The notes below the pieces were generated by a model. It was given only the letters and a program-made list of their open reading frames with translations, did no database searches and was not told where the DNA came from. The translations under genes and the position numbers were made by a program. Positions 8,976 to 17,604 of a stretch of 38,801 bases of DNA are shown here, in pieces. This DNA comes from an uncultured beta proteobacterium. Lineage in GTDB: Bacteria; Pseudomonadota; Gammaproteobacteria; Burkholderiales; Casimicrobiaceae. The DNA lies in the NCBI GenBank assembly GCA_903912485.1, contig CAIWHR010000589.1, forward strand, positions 1 to 38,801. The letters are read 5' to 3'. The first letter of the stretch is position 1; every line of letters starts with the position of its first letter.

Positions 8976-9030
8976 TCGATTGGCAGAAGCTGTTATTGAA
9001 TGGATTTGCTCACTGCCGTAATGCATAGGA

Positions 9031-10029
9031 TTGGAGGCCATCATGGCTAACGGAAAACTACTTAGACAGCTAATTCGGTCCGGATTGGACGGAGACATAG
9101 AAACTTTCAAAGCGGCGTCTGAGACAGTGATCGCCGAAGAGCGTGGCAAGAATCATCACCTCTTGGCGAATGATCTTGAAAAGTTGCTGTACGGCACTCA
9201 ATCGGGCGCTCCGGTGTCGCAGTCGCACATGAAACTTGCCTCGGTGATGCCGACCAACAAGGACAGCGGACTTTCGCTACTTGAACTTCGGCCAGTAGTT
9301 AGAGAGCAACGGGATATCGTGCTATCGGATGGCACGCATTCAAGTCTTGATGAAATCATCATGGAGCACAATCGCGCCGACACGTTGCGTTCATTCGGTC
9401 TCCAGCCTGCGAGCAAGTTGCTTTTTTGCGGCCCTCCGGGTTGTGGCAAGACACTTGCGGCAGAAGTTATTGCCAGTGCTCTTTCAATGCCATTGATTGT
9501 GGTCCGTCTGGATTCAGTGATTTCCTCGTTTTTGGGGGAAACCGCATCGAATCTGCGGAAGGTGTTTGACTACATATCCAAATATCCTAGCGTTGCCCTG
9601 TTTGACGAATTTGATGCACTGGCGAAGGATCGAGGCGATAGCGCGGACCATGGTGAGCTAAAGCGTTCAGTCAACGCAGTTCTTCAAATGATGGACGGCT
9701 ACAGGGGGCAGAGCATTCTTATCGCGACAACGAACTACGAAACTCTGCTCGATAAAGCGGTCTGGCGCAGGTTCGACGAGGTCATGCAGTTCGATTTGCC
9801 GACAATCGAACAGATCAAGCGCCTGCTAAGCATCAAGCTTTCTGGCGTCCGGCGGAATTTCGAGCCAGACGACACCAAAATCGCCTCCCTGTTCAAGGGC
9901 ATGTCGCACGCAGATATTGAGCGCGTCCTGCGGCGTTCCGTAAAGGAAATGGTCCTTTCAGGTAAAGAGTTCCTCGAAAAGCAGCAGATTGACTCTGGCC
10001 TTGCGCGTGAGCGTCGAGTTAGCAACTAA
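9031..10029 (+). CDS. AAA+ ATPase (FtsH/SpoVK-like), IetA-like defence component
   Basis: Walker A LLFCGPPGCGKTLAAEVIA; Walker B VALFDEFDALAKDR; sensor ILIATTNYETLLDKAVWRRFDEV. Immediately followed by a subtilase, the IetAS arrangement. Confidence 0.88.
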   Translation: MEAIMANGKLLRQLIRSGLDGDIETFKAASETVIAEERGKNHHLLANDLEKLLYGTQSGAPVSQSHMKLASVMPTNKDSGLSLLELRPVVREQRDIVLSDGTHSSLDEIIMEHNRADTLRSFGLQPASKLLFCGPPGCGKTLAAEVIASALSMPLIVVRLDSVISSFLGETASNLRKVFDYISKYPSVALFDEFDALAKDRGDSADHGELKRSVNAVLQMMDGYRGQSILIATTNYETLLDKAVWRRFDEVMQFDLPTIEQIKRLLSIKLSGVRRNFEPDDTKIASLFKGMSHADIERVLRRSVKEMVLSGKEFLEKQQIDSGLARERRVSN

Positions 10030-10050
10030 CCGCCCGGAGTTGATCTGCTC

Positions 10051-12399
10051 ATGCCTTACGAACACATAAAAATTAGCCGGGATGAACCGATAGTCCCCCG
10101 CCTCACTCGCAAGCTGGGTCCGCAGCCAAGGTTTACCGTTGATGAAGCCAAGGCTTACGGGGTAGGGCTTAAACGTAGCCTTGAGGGCGTCAAAGCCTCG
10201 ATAGCTCAATCGGAAATACGCGGATACGACGACCGGCTGCTATTCAAGCTAAACCTTCAAGAAGGCGTATTGCCGCCCGAGTTAGAAGCGATAGAAGGGC
10301 TGACTATCGTCAGTCAAGAAGAAAAATCTGTATTGCTGGCGTTTGCGACGGCGCAAGGTTTGGCGGAATTTGAAGCCAGATTGACCTCGTTGAGCACAGA
10401 CGGGACTGTAACCAGAAAAGACATATTTTTTGCCATACATGGCTTTGATTATTGGACACCTGAGAACAGGAGAGGCACTGCACTTAGGGAGCACGGCCTT
10501 CCGCAGCGTGCGACTTTTCTATTGGATGTAGAGCTTTGGCCGCTGGAGAATCCGCAGCAACGAACGCAACTACAGCAGTCTTTTGTCGCTTGGGCCATTG
10601 AACAAGGCATAGAGATCACCGATAGCCTTATCTATCCGTCCTTGGTCATGGTTCGCGTGCGGACGGCAGCAAACGCCGTTGATCTTATTTTGAATCACCG
10701 GGATGTTCGCACGGTCGACTTGCCGCCCCGAGTCGGCCTAGACGTTAATCTGCTCACGGCGGACATTAACCAATTCCCGGTAGTCGCTCCGCCACCACAG
10801 GACGCACCCCGCATCGGCGTACTCGATAGCGGGATTACTGCGGGTCATCCGCTGTTGGGGGCGGCAGTCGGCGATGCACAAGGATACGTCTTGCCAGGTC
10901 GCGATGCCGCAGACAATCCAGTGAACGGGCACGGGACATTCGTCGCCGGGATTGCGTTGTACGGGGACGTTGCGGCCAATATCACTGCCGGTCAATTCAT
11001 ACCTGACCTTCAGCTTTTCTCCGGTCGCGTATTTGCAGATGATGATGCCGACCAGACCAAATTTGTAGAGAAGTCCGTTGATGAGGCAGTCCGCTACTTT
11101 CAGAGCACCTATCAATGTCGGGTTTTTAACCTGAGCTACGGAGATCGAAACAAAGTTTATGACGGAAAGCATGTCCGTGGGCTGGCTTATGTGCTGGACA
11201 AACTGACCCGCGAATTAGGCGTTCTCTTTATTGTGCCGACCGGCAATCTGGCGTTGGCAGAACTCCCTGCTAACCCGGTGGCGGATTACCCCACTTACCT
11301 TCTGACGCAATCCTCTCGTTTAATTGATCCGGCTACCGCGCTGAATGCACTGACTGTCGGGGGCCTCGCAACGCTAGACGCGACTTTTGATGCGCGCCGC
11401 AATGAACATACCTTTGAAGATGTACCGATAGCCCAACAGGACCAGCCGTCGCCAATAACTCGCTCCGGTTTTTCAGTGGGTGCTGCGATCAAACCGGATT
11501 TGGTCGAAGCAGCAGGCAACGTTGCGTTTGTGCCAAGTCGCCGCGCGACTAGAACGCAGGGCCTCGGCATCGTTTCGTTAAATTCAGGTTTTGCTTTGGG
11601 GCGGCCATTTCGAGAAGAGATTGGAACCAGTTTCGCTGCCCCACGAATTGCCCATTTGGCAGCGAAGCTTGCGCACCGATTTCCAGACAACTCCATCAAC
11701 CTGACGAGAGCTATCTTGGCGAGTCACGCCAGTTGGCCCGCGGCGAGTGTGAATTTGCTGAATCACGCTAGGAATGCGCAAGGCAGAGAGAATCTGCTTC
11801 GGCTGCTTGGTTACGGTCAGGTTTTTTCGGAGGCAGTATTCGAGTCGATTGAAAATGAGGTCACGCTCTACGCGGAGGATCGGATAGGCAACAGCCGCAC
11901 CCAGTTCTATGAGCTTCCGGTTCCCGAAGAGTTTTGGGGTACAGGGAGGCGGGATCGAAACGTCACTGTATCGCTTGCCTATAGCCCAGTTGTGCGAACT
12001 ACGCGCCTCGACTACCGGCACACGAAACTATCGTTCACGCTGGTGAAGGGCGAATCCCTCGAAGTGGTTGCCGATGCCTTCACGCGAGGGCGAGCGACGA
12101 CGGACGCGCTGAAGGAAGTTTCAGCCGGGCAAACGATAGGCAAAGAAACGAGAAAGCCCGGGACGCTACAAAGCTCCTCTTGGACCTTTAAAGATGTGTC
12201 CCGAGGGGCACCCAAATTATTCGCTGTCGTTACACGGCAGGACGCGGCATGGTCAGCTCAACAAGAGGTTGACGAAGCCTATGCGCTAGTCGTCGTCATC
12301 AGAGATAGAGCAAACGAAACAGTAAATCTTTACGAACGGGTATCAGCCATCGTGCAAGCCCGCGTGAGAGAGCGCGAACGCGCACGGGTTCGTACATAG
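10051..12399 (+). CDS. S8 family (subtilisin-like) serine protease, IetS-like defence component
   Basis: Catalytic triad motifs present: IGVLDSGI (Asp codon 10825), NGHGTFVAG (His codon 10930), IGTSFAAPRIAH (Ser codon 11629). Pairs with the upstream AAA ATPase (21-nt gap). Confidence 0.88.
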   Translation: MPYEHIKISRDEPIVPRLTRKLGPQPRFTVDEAKAYGVGLKRSLEGVKASIAQSEIRGYDDRLLFKLNLQEGVLPPELEAIEGLTIVSQEEKSVLLAFATAQGLAEFEARLTSLSTDGTVTRKDIFFAIHGFDYWTPENRRGTALREHGLPQRATFLLDVELWPLENPQQRTQLQQSFVAWAIEQGIEITDSLIYPSLVMVRVRTAANAVDLILNHRDVRTVDLPPRVGLDVNLLTADINQFPVVAPPPQDAPRIGVLDSGITAGHPLLGAAVGDAQGYVLPGRDAADNPVNGHGTFVAGIALYGDVAANITAGQFIPDLQLFSGRVFADDDADQTKFVEKSVDEAVRYFQSTYQCRVFNLSYGDRNKVYDGKHVRGLAYVLDKLTRELGVLFIVPTGNLALAELPANPVADYPTYLLTQSSRLIDPATALNALTVGGLATLDATFDARRNEHTFEDVPIAQQDQPSPITRSGFSVGAAIKPDLVEAAGNVAFVPSRRATRTQGLGIVSLNSGFALGRPFREEIGTSFAAPRIAHLAAKLAHRFPDNSINLTRAILASHASWPAASVNLLNHARNAQGRENLLRLLGYGQVFSEAVFESIENEVTLYAEDRIGNSRTQFYELPVPEEFWGTGRRDRNVTVSLAYSPVVRTTRLDYRHTKLSFTLVKGESLEVVADAFTRGRATTDALKEVSAGQTIGKETRKPGTLQSSSWTFKDVSRGAPKLFAVVTRQDAAWSAQQEVDEAYALVVVIRDRANETVNLYERVSAIVQARVRERERARVRT

Positions 12400-12421
12400 G
12401 CATCAAATAGAATATGAGAAT

Positions 12422-14119
12422 ATGACGAACAGACAAAAACTAGAACTGACATGGATCGGCAAAGATGCGCGCCCGAAGCTGGAGCCGCGCATTTTGTTGG
12501 GCGATCCAGAGAAAAGCCATCACGCGAAGCACCGTGTCACCAGTGCCGACTTTTTCGATAACCAGCTTATCTTCGGTGACAACCTGCTGGCATTGAAGGC
12601 CTTGGAGCAGGAATTCGCTGGCAAGGTGAAGTGCGTATTCATCGACCCGCCGTACAACACCGGCAGCGCATTTACCCACTACGACGATGGCGTTGAACAT
12701 TCGATCTGGTTGTCATTGATTCGGAATCGATTGGAGATCATTCGTCGCCTGATGTCCGAAGAGGCCTCGTTGTGGATCACTATCGACGACAATGAATGCC
12801 ATTACCTCAAAGTGGTATGCGATGAGGTTTTCGGACGGGCGAACTTTATGGCAAACATGGTTTGGGAGAAACGTACATCTCGGGAAAACCGCCGTGTGTT
12901 CTCCTTCAACCATGACCATTTACTCGTGTATGCAAAGTGCAAGCCTAAGTTCGAGAAGGTCAGAAACCCTCTGGGCTTAAACCAAGAAGTTTTATCTCGA
13001 TATAAAAACCCGGACAACGACCCGCGTGGCCCGTGGCAGTCAGTTTCAGCGAATGCACAGGCGGGGCACGCAACCCCAAGCCAGTTCTATTCGTTGACGC
13101 TTCCTTCTGGTCGGGATGTTGATCCGCCAAAAGGGCGTTGCTGGCTTTATACAAAAAACCGAATGGAGCAAGAAATTGCAGCTGGCAACATTTGGTTTGG
13201 GGCTGGAGGTGACAATGCGCCTCGCGTAAAAAAGTTTCTCAGTGACAGCGAGGACAAGGGACTTACGCCGGAAACTATTTGGACAGCCAGCGAGGCAGGT
13301 ACAAACGACGATGCAAAGAAGGCGATGCTGCAACTGTTGGCGGACACTCCCGTTTTCGATAATCCGAAGCCCGAGGCACTACTGGAGCGTGTAATTCACA
13401 TAGCCACTAACCCCGGCGACCTCGTTCTTGATTCCTTCGCTGGTTCCGGCACCACCGGCGCTGTTGCCCACAAAATGGGCCGCCGCTGGATCATGATCGA
13501 GTTGGGCGAGCACTGCCACACGCACATCATTCCGCGCCTGAGAAAGGTCATCGACGGCGAGGACCAAGGCGGCATCAGCCAGGCAGTGAACTGGAAGGGC
13601 GGCGGAGGCTTCCGCTACTACCGCCTCGCGCCCAGCCTGTTGCAGCAAGACCGCTGGGGCCAGTGGGTCATCAACAAGGAATACAACGCCGAGATGCTGG
13701 CGGCGGCGATCTGCAAGCTGGAGGGCTTCACCTACGCGCCCAGCGACGCGCACTACTGGCAGCACGGCACAAGCACCGAAAACGACTTCATCTACGTGAC
13801 TACGCAAAGCCTGACACCGGAGCAGTTGCAAGCAATTAGCGATGAAGTCGGCGAAGGGCGCAGCCTGCTGGTCTGCTGTTCGGCATTCCGGGGCGATGCG
13901 GATCGTTACCCCAATCTCACCGTCAAGAAGATTCCCAAGATGGTCTTGTCCCGCTGCGAGTGGGGGCACGACGATTACAGCCTGAACGTCGAGAATCTGC
14001 CGATGGCGTCGCCGCTCGAGCCGGCTGTCACTGCGAGTGGGCCTGCGTTGAACGTGCGTAAGGGCGCAAAGGCTGTCGACGCAGGTCAAGCAGGCCTCTT
14101 TGACGGGGGCGGCGAATGA
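12422..14119 (+). CDS. Site-specific DNA (adenine-N6) methyltransferase, beta class, type III Mod-like
   Basis: Motif IV FIDPPYNTGSAF (Asp codon 12644) precedes motif I LDSFAGSGTTGAVA (Asp codon 13430). This order defines beta-class MTases such as type III Mod. Confidence 0.92.
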   Translation: MTNRQKLELTWIGKDARPKLEPRILLGDPEKSHHAKHRVTSADFFDNQLIFGDNLLALKALEQEFAGKVKCVFIDPPYNTGSAFTHYDDGVEHSIWLSLIRNRLEIIRRLMSEEASLWITIDDNECHYLKVVCDEVFGRANFMANMVWEKRTSRENRRVFSFNHDHLLVYAKCKPKFEKVRNPLGLNQEVLSRYKNPDNDPRGPWQSVSANAQAGHATPSQFYSLTLPSGRDVDPPKGRCWLYTKNRMEQEIAAGNIWFGAGGDNAPRVKKFLSDSEDKGLTPETIWTASEAGTNDDAKKAMLQLLADTPVFDNPKPEALLERVIHIATNPGDLVLDSFAGSGTTGAVAHKMGRRWIMIELGEHCHTHIIPRLRKVIDGEDQGGISQAVNWKGGGGFRYYRLAPSLLQQDRWGQWVINKEYNAEMLAAAICKLEGFTYAPSDAHYWQHGTSTENDFIYVTTQSLTPEQLQAISDEVGEGRSLLVCCSAFRGDADRYPNLTVKKIPKMVLSRCEWGHDDYSLNVENLPMASPLEPAVTASGPALNVRKGAKAVDAGQAGLFDGGGE

Positions 14120-14631
14120 GCAAGAAAATCATCATCATCGCCGGCCCGAATGGTGCAGGGAAAACCACCTTCGCCCGTGCCTTCCTGCCTGAAGAGGCGC
14201 AGTGCCCGCACTTCATCAACGCCGATCTGATTGCCGCCGGTTTGTCGCCGTTCGCGCCGGAGGCGGCGGCAGTGAAGGCGGGCCGCTGGATGTTGCAGGA
14301 GATCGCGGCTTGCGCGGCCAAGGGCGAGAGCTTCGCCTTTGAGACCACGTTGTCGGGCGTGGCGTATCTGCGCCATATCCGCGAATGGCAGCAGGCCGGT
14401 TACCACGTCAGCCTGTTTTTCCTTGGCCTGCCCTCCGCCGAGGTGGCGATTGCCCGCGTGGCCGAGCGGGTGCAGCAGGGCGGCCACAACATCCCGGAAC
14501 CGGTTATTCGCCGGCGCTTTGCCGCCGGTAAGGCCAACTTCGAGCGCGACTACCGTGCGGCGGTGGATGCCTGGGCGCTATATGACAACTCGGGCGACGA
14601 ACCCGTAATGATTGAGTGGGGAGAGCGATGA
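14116..14631 (+). CDS. Zeta-toxin/COG4185-like P-loop ATPase or kinase
   Basis: KKIIIIAGPNGAGKTTFARAFLPEE (Walker A), FINADLIAAGLSPF, FAFETTLSG. ATG overlaps the Mod stop (ATGA). Confidence 0.8.
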   Translation: MSKKIIIIAGPNGAGKTTFARAFLPEEAQCPHFINADLIAAGLSPFAPEAAAVKAGRWMLQEIAACAAKGESFAFETTLSGVAYLRHIREWQQAGYHVSLFFLGLPSAEVAIARVAERVQQGGHNIPEPVIRRRFAAGKANFERDYRAAVDAWALYDNSGDEPVMIEWGER

Positions 14632-14816
14632 TGACCCGGCATGAACTCGGCAGGGCGAAGGACCAAGATCTCGTGACCTCGATGGCGGCGATGAAGCGGG
14701 CGGCAGCGATGGCGCGCAAGGCAGCGGTGCAGACCGACACGGCGATTGTCGTGGTGCAAGGAGAGAAGATCGTCCGGGTGACTGCCGACGACCTCCGAAA
14801 GAAGGCTGGCGCATGA
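14628..14816 (+). CDS. Small protein (about 62 aa) paired with the zeta-like protein; possible antitoxin
   Basis: MMTRHELGRAKDQDLVTSMAAMKRAAAMARKAAVQTDTAIVVVQGEKIVRVTADDLRKKAGA. Start overlaps the upstream stop, stop overlaps the downstream ATG. The listed GTG start at 14616 is less likely. Confidence 0.6.
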   Translation: MMTRHELGRAKDQDLVTSMAAMKRAAAMARKAAVQTDTAIVVVQGEKIVRVTADDLRKKAGA

Positions 14817-17566
14817 GTCTGGAAAACATCGTTCGCTCGGTCAGCGGCCGCCTGAGTCTGCGCGAGCCACAAGCCGAAAGTCTGCGCCGCCTGCATTGGG
14901 CGGTCGATCAGGTGCCCGCGTTGCGCGACGCGAAGGCGCGGTCGCCGGAAGAATTGAAGGCGATGCAGGATGCGCTGACAGGACAGTTTCCAACACTGGC
15001 CGACTTCGAGCGCGACTTCCCGTCCCTGTGCTTCGCTCTGGCGACCGGCGTCGGCAAGACGCGCTTGATGGGTGCGTTCATCAGCTATCTGCATGCGGCC
15101 TACGGCTACAAGCATTTTTTCGTGCTGGCGCCGAACCTGACCATCTACGACAAGCTGATCGGCGATTTTTCGCCGAACTCGCCCAAGTACGTATTCAAGG
15201 GCATTGCTGAATTCGCCAGCACACCGCCCGAGGTGATTACGGGTGACAACTACGAGCAGCGCGGCAGCTTGAGTCTGCTGGGCGGCATCGAGGTCAATAT
15301 ATTCAACATCTCGAAGATCAACTCCGAGGTGCGCGGCGGCAAGTCGCCGAAAATCAAGCGGCTGTCCGAATACCTTGGGCAAAGCTACTTCGAGTATCTG
15401 GCCGGACTGGATGATCTGGTCCTCATCATGGACGAGTCGCACCGCTACCGGGCGAGCGCGGGCATTCGGTCCCTGAACGAGTTGCGCCCTCTGTTGGGCC
15501 TTGAGCTGACAGCAACGCCCTTCGTCGAAGGTGCTGGCGGCAAGACCACGCCGTTCAAGAACGTGGTGATGGATTACCCGCTGGCGCGTGCCATCGAGGA
15601 CGGTTTCGTCAAGGAGCCTGCCGTTGTCACGCAGCAGAACTTCGACCCGAGCGCCCATAGCGCCGGTGCGCTGGAAACCATCAAGCTGCAAGACGGCGTG
15701 CGGGTGCATGAGGAAACCAAAGTCCATTTGCTGACCTATGCGCAGCAGACCGGCGAAAAGCTGGTAAAGCCCTTCATGCTGGTCATCGCACGCGACACCA
15801 CGCACGCCGCCGCGTTGATGGCGAACATCGAATCCGATGCTTTTTTCGCTGGCCGTTACAAGGGCAAGGTCATTCAGGTCGATTCGAGCCGTTCCGGTGC
15901 CGAGGAAGAGGAAATGATCCGGCGCTTGCTGGCGGTGGAAAGCTACGACGAGCCGACCGAGATCGTGATTCACGTGAACATGCTGAAAGAAGGCTGGGAC
16001 GTGACCAATCTCTACACCATCGTTCCGCTGCGTGCCGCCAATGCCCGCACGCTGATTGAGCAGTCGATCGGTCGCGGCCTGCGTTTGCCCTATGGCCGCA
16101 AAACTGGCGTTGACGTGGTGGATCGGCTGAACATCATCGCCCACGACAAGTTTCAGGAGGTCATCGACGAGGCGGGGCGCGGCGATTCGCCGATCCGAAT
16201 GCAGGCCTTGGTGCTGACGCCGGATACTGGCAGTGGCAGCAGCCTGAAGAGCATTTCGGTGCAGCCCACGGCCAATGCGATGTTGGGGACGCTGACGACT
16301 GGCACACAGCAAGTGCCCGGTGCCAATGCATGCACCACGCAATATGGCACCTCCGCGCCGACAACCGTGTTCAAGACCGATGAACAGCGGCAGATTGCCC
16401 AAGTCGCCATGGACGTGATCGCCGAGATAAGCCGCGAGCGCCAGGATGGACAGCCCCTTGTCGCCAGTACCCAAGCCCTGACACAGGCCAGCATCCAGCA
16501 GCAGATTACCCAGCGGGTGCAGGAACGCATGTTGCCCAAGCAGGGAGACTTGCTCGGAGTGATGGTAAATGCGGGACCATCCCCGGTGGCCGACATTGTG
16601 CAAAGAACGGTGGCGGTGCTGGTCGAGCACACGATTGACATTCCGCGTATCTCGGTCGTGCCGAAAGGCCCGGTGAAGAGCGGCTACAAGCTGTTCAAGC
16701 TGGACCTTTCGAAGATGAACTTCCAGCCGCAGGACATGGCGCTGGTCGGCCAAGGCCTGAAAACCGGCAAGCAGGTGCTGTACGGACAATCGTCGACCGT
16801 GCTGGAATCGCGGCTGGAAAACTACATCGTCCGCGAACTCATCAACTATGACGACGTGTCCTACGACGAGCACGCCGAGTTGATCTACGAACTCTCGGGG
16901 CAAGCCGTCGCACACTTCAAGACCTACCTGAAAGCCGACGACGAACTGCACAACATCCTCGGCAACTACGGCAAGACCATTGCCGACAACATCCATCTGC
17001 AACTCGCGCTGCACTACTACGAGGACATTTCGGAATCGGAGGTCCTCGTCAGTCAAGGCTTCACGCCGCTCAAGCACTGCGCCTTTACCGCCGTGGGCGA
17101 CATCCTGCCGCTGCATCGGCCTCCCGACGAGAAGGGCAAGATCGCGCAGTACGTCTATGGCGGGTTTGGCAAATGCGCTTATCCGGTGCAGAAGTTTCAT
17201 TCCGACACCGAGCGCGTTCTCGCCTGCGTGCTGGAGCGCGACGCGCTGCGCTGGTTCCGACCGGTGGCCGGGCAGTTCAATATCTACTACCGGTCCGGCG
17301 CCAACCAACCCGAGTACGTGCCGGACTTCGTTGCCGCGACTGCCGACCACAACCTGATTATCGAGACCAAAGCGGCCAAGGACATGGAGGCCAGCGACGT
17401 GAAGGCCAAAGCCGACGCAGCAGCCACGTGGTGCAAGAACGCCAGCGAGTATTCGCAGGCCCAAGGCGGGAAACCGTGGAAGTACCTGCTGGTGCCACAT
17501 GACGCGGTGTCCCATAACGCGACAGTGTCCGCGCTGGCAGGCACGTACCTGGTCGCTTCGGCGTAA
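14813..17566 (+). CDS. Type III restriction Res-like DEAD/DEAH helicase with C-terminal PD-ExK nuclease motif
   Basis: FALATGVGKTRLMGAFISYLH (Walker A), LVLIMDESHRYRA (Walker B-like), NMLKEGWDVTNLYTIVPLRAANARTLIEQSIGRGLRLP, C-terminal YVPDFVAATADHNLIIETKAAKD (PD...ExK). Confidence 0.9.
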   Translation: MSLENIVRSVSGRLSLREPQAESLRRLHWAVDQVPALRDAKARSPEELKAMQDALTGQFPTLADFERDFPSLCFALATGVGKTRLMGAFISYLHAAYGYKHFFVLAPNLTIYDKLIGDFSPNSPKYVFKGIAEFASTPPEVITGDNYEQRGSLSLLGGIEVNIFNISKINSEVRGGKSPKIKRLSEYLGQSYFEYLAGLDDLVLIMDESHRYRASAGIRSLNELRPLLGLELTATPFVEGAGGKTTPFKNVVMDYPLARAIEDGFVKEPAVVTQQNFDPSAHSAGALETIKLQDGVRVHEETKVHLLTYAQQTGEKLVKPFMLVIARDTTHAAALMANIESDAFFAGRYKGKVIQVDSSRSGAEEEEMIRRLLAVESYDEPTEIVIHVNMLKEGWDVTNLYTIVPLRAANARTLIEQSIGRGLRLPYGRKTGVDVVDRLNIIAHDKFQEVIDEAGRGDSPIRMQALVLTPDTGSGSSLKSISVQPTANAMLGTLTTGTQQVPGANACTTQYGTSAPTTVFKTDEQRQIAQVAMDVIAEISRERQDGQPLVASTQALTQASIQQQITQRVQERMLPKQGDLLGVMVNAGPSPVADIVQRTVAVLVEHTIDIPRISVVPKGPVKSGYKLFKLDLSKMNFQPQDMALVGQGLKTGKQVLYGQSSTVLESRLENYIVRELINYDDVSYDEHAELIYELSGQAVAHFKTYLKADDELHNILGNYGKTIADNIHLQLALHYYEDISESEVLVSQGFTPLKHCAFTAVGDILPLHRPPDEKGKIAQYVYGGFGKCAYPVQKFHSDTERVLACVLERDALRWFRPVAGQFNIYYRSGANQPEYVPDFVAATADHNLIIETKAAKDMEASDVKAKADAAATWCKNASEYSQAQGGKPWKYLLVPHDAVSHNATVSALAGTYLVASA

Positions 17567-17604
17567 CAAAGAAACATTGCTGATTTACACGACGTGCATG
17601 ACGC

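Noticed and set aside
8797-9021. Small ORF across the inverted-repeat gap (MPWNGRCGDGNIALPASAKRSNCGEFATI...)
   Set aside because: Its sequence is dictated by the palindromes, it overlaps the helicase end, and it has no recognisable domain.
14504-17569. 1021-aa minus-strand ORF antisense to the Res-like gene
   Set aside because: Opposite strand carries complete helicase and nuclease motifs; antisense product is low-information shadow sequence.
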